Source: Bacillota bacterium (GTDB taxonomy: Bacteria > Bacillota > Clostridia > Christensenellales > Aristaeellaceae). From it: a stretch of DNA of 5,659 bases. A model generated the notes under the pieces. The model was not told where the DNA came from and did not search any database. It worked only from the letters and a program-made list of their open reading frames with translations. Positions 1 through 5,622 of this stretch are shown here, in pieces. The DNA lies in NCBI GenBank assembly GCA_023460055.1, contig JAEWRJ010000033.1, positions 1 through 5,659 of the forward strand, in the 5' to 3' direction. Each line of letters opens with the position of its first letter. The first letter of the stretch is position 1. A program made the translations under genes and the position numbers.

Positions 1-292
1 CCGCATGGCCCATCATATCGCTGATCAGGGGCAGGCCGATCGCCTCAACTCTTTCATCCACACCAAATTGCCTGGCGCAGGCGCGACAAACCCCGGCGAT
101 CAGCCCCGCCTCCCTTGCTTTGAGGTAAAGGGGATTCTTTTCTTCATCCAGCTGGGGTGCCAATGACACGGATTTCCCCTCGAAGATCACTTTGACCTCA
201 TGCCCTTTGCCGGCCAGATCCACGGCATTCATCAGCACATGCAAAAAACACAGCTTCTCTCCTGACATCGCGTAAAACAGTATCTTGCTCAT
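1..292 (-). CDS. DsrE-family protein, 3' end cut off by window edge
   Basis: The first 97 residues are visible, starting MSKILFYAMSGEKLCFLHVL, and the frame is open to the left edge, so the C-terminus is missing. The start is the ATG at 292, placed 8 nt after a perfect GGAGG (305-301). The layout fits the DsrE/DsrF-like alpha/beta fold: a first beta strand (ILFYAM), a Met-Ser-Gly-Glu loop, a helix with HVLMNAVDL, then a second strand in GHEVKVIFEG. Later comes a C-x-x-C pair (Cys69, Cys72 in VCRAC) and, just before the edge, a Gly-His (GH, 95-96) that resembles the C-terminal motif of small cytosolic DsrE-like proteins. DsrE-type proteins are small soluble proteins and some relay sulfur through conserved cysteines. 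Whether this member does so is unknown. It lies 58 bp downstream of nrdB on the same strand and might be read from the nrdB transcript or from its own promoter. The family call is from remembered similarity, not a search. Confidence 0.75.
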   Translation of the reverse strand, partial: MSKILFYAMSGEKLCFLHVLMNAVDLAGKGHEVKVIFEGKSVSLAPQLDEEKNPLYLKAREAGLIAGVCRACARQFGVDERVEAIGLPLISDMMGHA

Positions 293-300
293 CCGTTCAT

Positions 301-305
301 CCTCC
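301..305 (-). promoter_or_regulatory. Ribosome binding site of the DsrE-family gene
   Basis: AAAAGGAGG read on the minus strand, 8 nt before the ATG at 292. It decides the start. Another ATG at 300 lies too close to this site and its frame closes after three codons (ATG AAC GGA TGA). Confidence 0.8.
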
Positions 306-312
306 TTTTCCC

Positions 313-328
313 TGGCCGCGCGCGGCCA
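313..328. repeat. Perfect 16-bp GC-rich palindrome upstream of the DsrE gene
   Basis: The half-site TGGCCGCG is followed directly by its exact reverse complement, with no spacer. On the minus strand it sits between the nrdB stop and the ribosome site of the DsrE gene. As RNA it could fold into a short stem of 5-6 bp with a 4-6 nt loop. The sequence after it on the minus strand is GGGAAAAGG, not a U-run, so it does not look like an intrinsic terminator. It could be an operator, a leader hairpin or chance in a GC-rich spacer. Confidence 0.5.
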
Positions 329-333
329 TTATA
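328..333 (-). promoter_or_regulatory. Possible -10 element for the DsrE-family gene
   Basis: A consensus TATAAT on the minus strand, 35 nt before the ATG at 292. No acceptable -35 hexamer lies 16-18 nt upstream. The best TTG-type hexamer (TTGTTA, 350-345) is only 11 nt away and there is no TG extension. Just upstream is a small inverted repeat, ATAGT-CA-ACTAT (342-331), which overlaps the -10. An operator role for that repeat is only inference. Confidence 0.3.
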
Positions 334-350
334 GTTGACTATGGTAACAA

Positions 351-1394
351 TCAGAGGTCGTCCACCAGAGCGCTGGATTTGGCGTAGGCCGTGCTGCGCG
401 CTTCAAAGAAGTCCGTCTTGATCATGTTGGCATTGCTGTACTGGCTGACCCACTTCATGCTGTCAGGCTCGGTCTGGTGGCCTTCGTAAATCGGATCCAG
501 GTCCAGGCCGCGGGCACGAAGGTTGCCCAGATACTGTATATAATCGGTCATCATGTGGGAGTTCAGCCCCTCAATGTCCTCGCCGATCACATAGCGGCCC
601 CAGGCAATCTCCTGTTCGCAGCCTTCGCGGATCATATCCCGGTATTGCTCGCGCTTATCAGGCGAAAACAGCTCGGGCGACTCCTTCTGCAGCTCCTGCA
701 CGATATTGCGGAACAGCCACAGGTGGGTATTCTCGTCCCGGTTGATGTAGCGGATCTCCTGCACGGAGCCCGGCATCCTGTTGTTGCGGCCCAGGTTATA
801 GAAAAACATGAAGCCGCTGTAGAAATAGATGCCCTCCAGTATGTAGTTGGCAATGATCACCCGCATGAAGTGATCCAGCGTCTGCTCCTGCTGAAAGCGG
901 TTGTACTGGTCGCCGATAAAGGTGTTGCGTCGCAGCAGATGCTCGTCATCCTTCCACTGGAACAGCACATTGTCGCGCTCCTGCGGCTCGCAGATGGTAT
1001 CGAGCATATAGCTGTAGCTCTGGCTGTGAATGGCCTCCTGAAAGATCTGGATGGAAAGGCAGAGGTTGACCTCATTGGCCGTGATGTACTGGCTGACGGT
1101 GGGCAGGTTGGCAGTCTGGATGGAATCCAGAAAGATCAAAAAGCTCAGGATCTTATCATACGCGCGGCGCTCCGCCGCGGGCAGGCTGCCATACTGCTTC
1201 TTGTCCGGTGCCAGGTTGATTTCTTCAGGTATCCAGAAATTGTTCATCGCCTGCCGGTACCAGTTGGACACCCAGGCATACTTCATGTTATTGAAATCAT
1301 TCAGGTTGGTCGGGTTGCCGCCGATCATGCGGCGCTCCAGCACGCCTGTATCGCCTTCGGGGTTAAACAGGGGCTTTTTAACAAGACTGGCCAT
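351..1394 (-). CDS. nrdB: Class I ribonucleoside-diphosphate reductase, beta (small) subunit
   Basis: NrdB is the ferritin-like, radical-storing subunit that partners NrdA to convert NDPs to dNDPs in the cytosol. With the ATG at 1394 it has 347 residues, normal for the family. The metal ligands are all present: Asp90 (FLDSIQ), Glu120 and His123 (QEAIHSQSY), Glu187 (LEGIYFY), Glu221 and His224 (RDENTHL). The radical tyrosine is Tyr127, four residues after His123 as in E. coli Tyr122, so this is a tyrosyl-radical enzyme and not the Phe-containing Chlamydia type. Trp54 (FWIPEE) matches the relay tryptophan. The acidic C-terminus (ALVDDL) fits the tail that docks into NrdA. I start at the ATG at 1394, because the in-frame GTG at 1403 overlaps the GGGAGG ribosome site. 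No nrdI or nrdH lies nearby, which argues against class Ib. The metal (Fe or Mn) cannot be read from sequence. Confidence 0.95.
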   Translation of the reverse strand: MASLVKKPLFNPEGDTGVLERRMIGGNPTNLNDFNNMKYAWVSNWYRQAMNNFWIPEEINLAPDKKQYGSLPAAERRAYDKILSFLIFLDSIQTANLPTVSQYITANEVNLCLSIQIFQEAIHSQSYSYMLDTICEPQERDNVLFQWKDDEHLLRRNTFIGDQYNRFQQEQTLDHFMRVIIANYILEGIYFYSGFMFFYNLGRNNRMPGSVQEIRYINRDENTHLWLFRNIVQELQKESPELFSPDKREQYRDMIREGCEQEIAWGRYVIGEDIEGLNSHMMTDYIQYLGNLRARGLDLDPIYEGHQTEPDSMKWVSQYSNANMIKTDFFEARSTAYAKSSALVDDL

Positions 1395-1402
1395 TGCGTC
1401 CA

Positions 1403-1408
1403 CCTCCC
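1403..1408 (-). promoter_or_regulatory. Ribosome binding site of nrdB
   Basis: GGGAGG on the minus strand, 8 nt before the ATG at 1394. The in-frame GTG at 1403 uses the last G of this site, so it cannot be its start. This removes three residues (MDA) from the longest open frame. Confidence 0.85.
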
Positions 1409-1426
1409 TATATCTGTTGACGATTT

Positions 1427-1435
1427 ATTATAGCA
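1427..1435 (-). promoter_or_regulatory. Extended -10 promoter of nrdB
   Basis: TGC followed by consensus TATAAT on the minus strand (1435-1427), an extended -10 element. Transcription would begin near 1420, giving a leader of about 25 nt that contains the nrdB ribosome site. The -35 region 16-18 nt upstream (TCTTTG/TTCTTT/TTTCTT) is poor and overlaps the T-run of the nrdA terminator. A TG-extended -10 can make up for a weak -35. No convincing NrdR box lies here: the nearest, around 1407-1416, matches only about 7 of the 10 core positions. Confidence 0.6.
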
Positions 1436-1449
1436 CATGATGATCAGGC

Positions 1450-1480
1450 AAAGAAAGGCGCGGCTGCTGCCGCGCCTTTC
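1450..1480 (-). terminator. Intrinsic terminator after nrdA
   Basis: A 12-bp perfect GC-rich stem (1453-1464 with 1469-1480; arm GAAAGGCGCGGC) with a 4-nt loop at 1465-1468. On the minus strand the GC core is followed by TTTCTTT, a fair U-tract. It starts 24 bp after the nrdA stop codon. On the plus strand the tail is less U-rich and no plus-strand gene ends here. It should stop, or attenuate, transcripts running from nrdA into nrdB. Confidence 0.8.
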
Positions 1481-1504
1481 CTGCCTTGCGCATCCATGGC
1501 CTGC

Positions 1505-4051
1505 TCAGGTTGAGCAGCTCTCGCATTCTTCCACTTCAAGCGCCTTGCTGCGGATATAGTAAACCGTCTTCACGCCGCGGCGGTAGGCCTCCAGGTAAAG
1601 CTCCAAAACCTGGCGGAAACTGTACTCATTGGTGATATACAGGTTCATGCTCTGCGCCTGATCGATGTGGCGCTGGCGCACGCCGCCAGCGCGGATGGAC
1701 CACAGCTGATCGATCAGATGGGCGCTCTTGTAATACCACCAGGTCTTCATATTCAGGTCCGGCGCGCACCGGGGGATCAGACCGCTCTTTTTCTCATCAT
1801 AATAGAAACGGCTCATGATCGGATCGATCCCCGCCGTGGTGCCCGCGATGATGCTGGTGGAACTGGTGGGCGCGATGGCCAGCAGGTAGCCGTTGCGGAT
1901 GCCGTCCTGACTGACCTGCGCCCTCAGGCTCACCCAGCGCTCTGAATGATACCGGCGTTTATCAAAATATGCTCCGGTATCCCAGTCGCTGCCCTCAAAG
2001 AAAGCATAGCGGCCCTTCTCCCGGGCGATGCCGAGGCTGGCTGAGATCGTATGATAGTTGATATCTTCAAACACCTGATCGGCATAGTCCAGATGCTCCT
2101 GAGACTCCCAGGCTATCCCCTTCAGGGCCAGCAGATGGTGATAGCCGCTGACGCCAAGGCCGATAGGCCGGTAGTTGAGGTTGTTGATCCTGGCATAGGG
2201 AACCGGAAAATAGTTCAGGTCGATCACGTTGTCAAGCGCCCGGACGCTTGAAGTGATCACTTCCCTCAGTTCCTCTTCCCGGTCCACATCGATCTTTCCA
2301 AGATTCAGGCTGGCCAGGTTGCACACGACGTAATCGCCGGGCCGGGTCACGTTGACCACGACTGTCTCGCCATTGACGATCTCGATCCGCTCGTCCACGG
2401 TCTCCACGCCGCTCATATTCTGAGCGATCTCGGTGCACAGGTTGCTGCAATAGATGACCCCCTTATGCGGGTTGGGGTTCATGCGGTTGACGTGGTCGCG
2501 GTTGAAGGCAAAGGGTGTACCGGTCTCGACCGCGCTTTTGATGATCATGCGGATGAGATCCTTCAGGGGGATCACGCGGCGGCTGAGGCGGTGATCGCCG
2601 ACGCAGTCAAGATACTTCCTTTCCCATTCCTCGCCAAAGCTGTCCTCCAGCGCGTAGCCCTTGATGCCCAGCACCTCATGGGGGTCAAACAGGTACCAGT
2701 CGCCGCCGATATTCTCTTCCACCTGCTTCCAGAAATAGTCCGGAAAACAGATCGCCGGAAAAACGTCATGGGCTTTCATCCTGTCGTCGCCGTTGTTGGT
2801 GCGCAGCTGCAAAAACTCAGGCAGGTCGCGGTGCCATACGTCCAGATACACAGCCACGGCGCCCTGGCGGACACCGAGCTGATCGACCGCTACGGCTGTA
2901 TCGTTGGCCAGGCGGATCCAGCGGATCACGCCGCCTGCCGCGCCTTCAAAGCCGCGTATATCCGAACCGTGGCTGCGCACCTTGCCAAAGTACAGCCCCA
3001 TGCCGCCGCCGTACTTGGACACATTGGCAAAGTTGGAGATGCTGCGGTAAATGCCCTGCAAGTCATCCGGGACGGTATCAATAAAGCAGCTGGACAGCTG
3101 ATGATAGGGCTTTCGGGCATTGGCCAGGGTAGGGGTGGCCATCGTGACTTTCAGCGTGGAGAGCATGTCATAGAAGCGCTTCGTCCAATACAGGCGTTTT
3201 TCCCTGGCTTCGGGAATGGCTAAGAACAGGGCAATGTTGAGGTACATTTCCTGCACCGTTTCCAGCGGTTTATGCGTCCTGTCACAGATGACATAGCGCT
3301 TGGTCAGCAGTTCCAGTCCGGAATAGGGAAACAGCAGATCGCGCGCCGGATCGATCAAGGCGTGAGCCTCGTCCAGTTCCGCGGGGCTGTATACCTGCGT
3401 CATCTGCGGGGCGGCGAGATTCTGCCCGGTCAAGTAGGCCATGCGGTCACTGTATCTGGCGATGCCCAGGACCTCATAATAACGGGCCACATTGCGCAAG
3501 TAGTATGCGTTATAGATCCGGCCGGCGATCATCTCCCAGCGGGGGGCATCCTTATCCGTCAGTTCTATGGCCGAGCGGATCAGGAGGTTTACCCGCTCAT
3601 CCAGTCCGCTGGCTTCCTCCTTGTAAAGGCTTATAAACTTGCGCTGCAGGATGCCCAGATCATACTCTTCTTGACTAAAATCCTTCTCTATGCGCAGCAG
3701 TACATCCGTCAGCTCGTCAAAATCCTGAAAATGAGCCATGATGGCCCCTCTGTCCGCGCGCTTTTTCCGCCTCGTGTCGCGGTAGAGTATATAGCTCTTG
3801 GCCTGGGCAAAATGACCCGCTTCCATCAGGACGCGCTCAGCCATGTCCTGCACAAACTCAACGGTCAGGGGCTGTCCCTCCGCCTCGATCAGCATTTCCA
3901 CCCTGTTTAACAGGGCAATCAGGCTTTCTTCCGTGATGTCAGTACCGGTGGCAATGAACACCTTGCGGATGGCGCCTAATATCTTCTGCCCGTCATACGT
4001 TTCGGCCCTGCCGCTGCGCTTGACGATCTCTCTCAGGTTTTGGCTGGACAT
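1505..4051 (-). CDS. nrdA: Class I ribonucleoside-diphosphate reductase, alpha (large) subunit
   Basis: NrdA is the catalytic subunit that reduces NDPs, using a radical passed from NrdB. The start at 4051 gives 848 residues. An ATP-cone (about residues 4-98; KRSGRAETYDGQKI) is the usual switch for ATP activation and dATP inhibition. Catalytic residues are intact: Cys322 (QLSSCF) and Cys577 (VVCNLAS) as the redox pair, Cys539 as the thiyl cysteine with Asn537 and Glu541 (NLCTEI), Tyr831-Tyr832 of the radical relay (VKTVYY), and PTSSTS at 728-733 in the phosphate-binding region. The tail Cys843/Cys846 (ECESCST) would be re-reduced by thioredoxin-like proteins. Cys539 and Cys577 are 38 residues apart against 23 in E. 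coli, so an insertion of about 15 residues lies there. I reject the upstream in-frame ATG at 4090: it has no ribosome site and would put an NrdR box inside the coding region. The ATG at 4051 has AAAGGAG 6 nt upstream. Confidence 0.96.
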   Translation of the reverse strand: MSSQNLREIVKRSGRAETYDGQKILGAIRKVFIATGTDITEESLIALLNRVEMLIEAEGQPLTVEFVQDMAERVLMEAGHFAQAKSYILYRDTRRKKRADRGAIMAHFQDFDELTDVLLRIEKDFSQEEYDLGILQRKFISLYKEEASGLDERVNLLIRSAIELTDKDAPRWEMIAGRIYNAYYLRNVARYYEVLGIARYSDRMAYLTGQNLAAPQMTQVYSPAELDEAHALIDPARDLLFPYSGLELLTKRYVICDRTHKPLETVQEMYLNIALFLAIPEAREKRLYWTKRFYDMLSTLKVTMATPTLANARKPYHQLSSCFIDTVPDDLQGIYRSISNFANVSKYGGGMGLYFGKVRSHGSDIRGFEGAAGGVIRWIRLANDTAVAVDQLGVRQGAVAVYLDVWHRDLPEFLQLRTNNGDDRMKAHDVFPAICFPDYFWKQVEENIGGDWYLFDPHEVLGIKGYALEDSFGEEWERKYLDCVGDHRLSRRVIPLKDLIRMIIKSAVETGTPFAFNRDHVNRMNPNPHKGVIYCSNLCTEIAQNMSGVETVDERIEIVNGETVVVNVTRPGDYVVCNLASLNLGKIDVDREEELREVITSSVRALDNVIDLNYFPVPYARINNLNYRPIGLGVSGYHHLLALKGIAWESQEHLDYADQVFEDINYHTISASLGIAREKGRYAFFEGSDWDTGAYFDKRRYHSERWVSLRAQVSQDGIRNGYLLAIAPTSSTSIIAGTTAGIDPIMSRFYYDEKKSGLIPRCAPDLNMKTWWYYKSAHLIDQLWSIRAGGVRQRHIDQAQSMNLYITNEYSFRQVLELYLEAYRRGVKTVYYIRSKALEVEECESCST

Positions 4052-4057
4052 GTCAGT

Positions 4058-4064
4058 CTCCTTT
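4058..4064 (-). promoter_or_regulatory. Ribosome binding site of nrdA
   Basis: AAAGGAG on the minus strand, 6 nt before the ATG at 4051. It fixes the start of nrdA and removes 13 residues from the longest open frame, which begins at 4090. Confidence 0.85.
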
Positions 4065-4070
4065 AAAATG

Positions 4071-4086
4071 CATCTATATATTGCGG
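4071..4086. promoter_or_regulatory. NrdR box proximal to nrdA
   Basis: The 16-mer CATCTATATATTGCGG contains a core (4074-4083) that matches the NrdR core consensus CWATATATWG at all ten positions. The outer three bases on each side match poorly (about 1 of 6). It lies 20 bp upstream of the nrdA ATG, in the leader or core promoter. NrdR is the ATP-cone repressor of ribonucleotide reductase genes, so the location is what one expects. The nrdR gene itself is not in this window. Confidence 0.75.
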
Positions 4087-4112
4087 TCATAACATTGAAT
4101 CAGTTACAAGAA

Positions 4113-4128
4113 CCGCATGATATAGATA
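4113..4128. promoter_or_regulatory. Second, weaker NrdR-like box upstream of nrdA
   Basis: Read on the minus strand this is TATCTATATCATGCGG. Its core matches CWATATATWG at 8 of 10 positions, with a perfect left half (CTATAT). It matches the proximal box at 13 of 16 positions in inverted orientation. The centres are 42 bp apart, about four turns of DNA. NrdR boxes typically occur as pairs spaced by whole helical turns, which supports this weaker site. Confidence 0.55.
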
Positions 4129-4143
4129 CCCAGTCAAGCGAGC

Positions 4144-5028
4144 TTATATCCCCGTCCCGTCAAACGGCGGCGTAAAAGAACTGTCCGCGGACTCCGCGTC
4201 CTGCAAAAACCCTTCCAGCCCGAACGCCTCAGCGGCATCCAGCGCGCGGGCATATTCCGCGTCGGTGACGCGGCGGTCCAGGCCCGCGACACGGCAGCGG
4301 CTGCTGGGCGTGTATTGCCTCATCAGGCTCAGCGGTGTCCCTTGGGGTAATTCTTCCGCGATAAACCTCAGGATATTGATGGTATCTGTGACGCAGCCGG
4401 GGATGATCAGATGACGCACGAGCGTACCGCGTGTCATGATCCCCTCTTCGTTATACTGCGGGAGACCGCTCTGCAGGCACATCTGTTTGACCGCGGCGGA
4501 GGCATGCTCAAAATAGTCCTCACAGCCAAGCAGCAGCTTTGACAGCCGCGGGCTATGGTTTTTGATATCGGGCAGCCAGACATCCACGATGCCGTCCAGC
4601 GCCTTCACAGTCTCGGTCAGCTCATAGCCGCCGCAGTTGTATACGATGGGGATCCCCGGTCTGTACAGTTCCAAGGCATCTAAGATGGATGGCAGAAACT
4701 GCGTAGGCGTGATCAATGACAAGCTGTGCACGCCCTGATCTTCAAGCTTTTTAAACACATCAGCCAGCTGACAGGCGCTCAGGGGCGTCCCCTGGCCGTC
4801 ATGGCTGATCTCGCCGTTCTGGCAATAAGCACAGCGCAGCGTACAGCCGCTGAAAAATACAGCGCCTGTCCCCCTCATCCCTGAAATACAGGGCTCCTCC
4901 CAGATGTGCGGCGCGGCGCGCGCAACGAGCGCCGTGCTGCCCACCCGGCAGAAGCCCTGTCCTTTTTCGAGGGAACGAAGGACACCGCACCGCCTGGGAC
5001 ACAGGCGGCAGGGAGCCGGTTCGCTCAT
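4144..5028 (-). CDS. PflX-like radical SAM Fe-S protein
   Basis: This 294-residue soluble protein belongs to the radical SAM superfamily. The [4Fe-4S]/SAM motif CxxxCxxC is Cys62, Cys66, Cys69 (GCTLRCAYCQN). Before it is a cysteine-rich N-terminus (Cys7, Cys10, Cys14, Cys27; CRLCPRRCGV then GFCRVG), which together with WEEPCISG (43-50) and the tail FTPPFDGTGI fits the PflX-like group (COG1313), often annotated as putative pyruvate formate-lyase activating enzyme. The true substrate of that group is not established, and no pyruvate formate-lyase is in the window. The start is the ATG at 5028, which touches the TAA stop of the P-loop gene. There is no Shine-Dalgarno sequence, so translation is probably coupled to the upstream gene. 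No hairpin terminator follows the stop, so transcripts may run on into nrdA. The fold and group are secure; the function is not. Confidence 0.85.
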   Translation of the reverse strand: MSEPAPCRLCPRRCGVLRSLEKGQGFCRVGSTALVARAAPHIWEEPCISGMRGTGAVFFSGCTLRCAYCQNGEISHDGQGTPLSACQLADVFKKLEDQGVHSLSLITPTQFLPSILDALELYRPGIPIVYNCGGYELTETVKALDGIVDVWLPDIKNHSPRLSKLLLGCEDYFEHASAAVKQMCLQSGLPQYNEEGIMTRGTLVRHLIIPGCVTDTINILRFIAEELPQGTPLSLMRQYTPSSRCRVAGLDRRVTDAEYARALDAAEAFGLEGFLQDAESADSSFTPPFDGTGI

Positions 5029-5439
5029 TTAGATAAAATACTTGCGGATAAACTCAGGCGCCCCGCTGTCATCAGCGCTGAAGCTCAGCACAAAGGTGAT
5101 ACCGCTGCGCTCGGACAGCTGCTCCAGCTGGGTGAAGAACCATTCGGTTTCTTCAGGCTTTACATTGACAAGCTTCAGGAAAGCATCGATCACCACGTAG
5201 GTGATATCGAAATTCTGTGACGCCATGCCGCATAAAAAACCATAGAACATTTCCGGACTGATCATGCCGTATTCGCCGGCGTTGACAAAACGCACAGGTT
5301 GTTGCACATCAAACATATAGCGGTTATCATCGTCAATAAACACAACAATGCCGTTTTGTTCTTTAACGGCATTGTTGGCCATGTCTATGATGCGCTTGGT
5401 CTTCCCTGAACCCTTTTTCCCGTGTACCACTTGAATCAT
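5029..5439 (-). CDS. Small P-loop NTPase of unknown function
   Basis: The 136-residue protein begins MIQVVHGKKGSGKTKRIID. Gly7-Thr14 (GKKGSGKT) is a clear Walker A motif at the extreme N-terminus, and YVVID (81-85) is a likely Walker B with Asp85. Between them lie FIDDDNRYMFDV (34-45) and FVNAGEYGMISPEMFYGFLCG (51-71). I believe similar proteins occur as conserved hypotheticals in clostridia, sometimes named PilT-like, but I see no helicase, kinase-lid or membrane segment, and the length is little more than a minimal P-loop core. It would be cytosolic and may bind ATP or GTP. The start is the ATG at 5439 with GGGAGGG 8 nt upstream. Its stop codon abuts the ATG of the radical SAM gene, so the two form a tight pair. 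A dNTP- or thymidine-kinase role is not supported. Confidence 0.8.
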   Translation of the reverse strand: MIQVVHGKKGSGKTKRIIDMANNAVKEQNGIVVFIDDDNRYMFDVQQPVRFVNAGEYGMISPEMFYGFLCGMASQNFDITYVVIDAFLKLVNVKPEETEWFFTQLEQLSERSGITFVLSFSADDSGAPEFIRKYFI

Positions 5440-5447
5440 GGGGACAT

Positions 5448-5454
5448 CCCTCCC
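5448..5454 (-). promoter_or_regulatory. Ribosome binding site of the P-loop gene
   Basis: GGGAGGG on the minus strand, 8 nt before the ATG at 5439. It supports this start and shows that the P-loop gene is the translational entry point for the P-loop/radical SAM pair. Confidence 0.75.
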
Positions 5455-5480
5455 TTACGGTGTATCCTTTTGATGTACTT

Positions 5481-5486
5481 AGTATA
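5481..5486 (-). promoter_or_regulatory. Possible -10 element for the P-loop gene
   Basis: TATACT on the minus strand (5 of 6 matches to TATAAT), about 41 nt before the ATG. The best -35-like hexamer upstream, TTGTGG, is about 20 nt away, longer than normal. The call is weak, but no better promoter is visible in this spacer. Confidence 0.3.
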
Positions 5487-5533
5487 CCCTATCCATCCCA
5501 AAAATACCACAAGTTTCTCATTTGCGCGGAAAC

Positions 5534-5548
5534 CTTGCAGATTGCAAG
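5534..5548. repeat. Small hairpin in the spacer upstream of the P-loop gene
   Basis: CTTGCA and TGCAAG form a perfect 6-bp stem around a 3-nt loop. On the plus strand it is followed by TTTAATT, a poor U-tract. On the minus strand, the direction of the genes, it is followed by GTTTCC. It is not a convincing terminator in either direction and may be a leader element or chance. Confidence 0.3.
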
Positions 5549-5596
5549 TTTAATTGCCCATCATTTTCACCAGTCATGTATGTGTGATCGAGATGC

Positions 5597-5622
5597 CATC
5601 TCTCCCCATATGGGGAGAGATG
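5597..5622. repeat. Perfect 26-bp palindrome with a competing third arm
   Basis: The 13-bp half CATCTCTCCCCAT is followed directly by its exact reverse complement. As RNA it would make an 11-bp stem with an ATAT loop. GAGATG at 5590-5595 is a direct copy of the last six bases of the palindrome (5617-5622) and can also pair with CATCTC at 5597-5602, so two alternative pairings exist. No U-tract follows in either direction: GAAAAGG flanks one side and, on the minus strand, GCATCTCG follows. It is therefore not a standard terminator. An operator, a leader switch or part of a repeated intergenic element are all possible. Confidence 0.55.

Noticed and set aside
477..1433. Long plus-strand open frame of 318 codons opposite nrdB
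   Set aside because: It lies entirely antisense to a textbook NrdB with all catalytic residues. Its hydrophobic, low-complexity translation is typical of the mirror frame of a GC-rich gene, and it has no recognisable domain.
2465..3223. Plus-strand open frames opposite nrdA (also 3272-3910 and others)
   Set aside because: They are antisense to well-conserved NrdA sequence. Their translations show no domain and look like mirror frames.
4052..4090. Upstream in-frame ATG of nrdA at 4090
   Set aside because: It has no ribosome site, and the extension would encode the NrdR box. The ATG at 4051 has AAAGGAG at ideal spacing and starts at the usual edge of the ATP-cone.
4132..4137. TTGACT on the minus strand as the -35 of an nrdA promoter
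   Set aside because: It is a good -35 hexamer, but no -10-like hexamer lies 16-18 nt downstream (GGTTCT at 17). The nrdA promoter therefore stays unresolved.
4166..4177. 12-bp match GGCGGCGTAAAA between 4166-4177 (plus) and 5635-5646 (minus)
   Set aside because: One copy is within the coding end of the radical SAM gene and the match does not extend. It is short enough to be chance.
5597..5622. The 26-bp palindrome as an intrinsic terminator
   Set aside because: Neither strand has a U-tract after the stem. The T-run on the minus strand comes before the stem, not after it.
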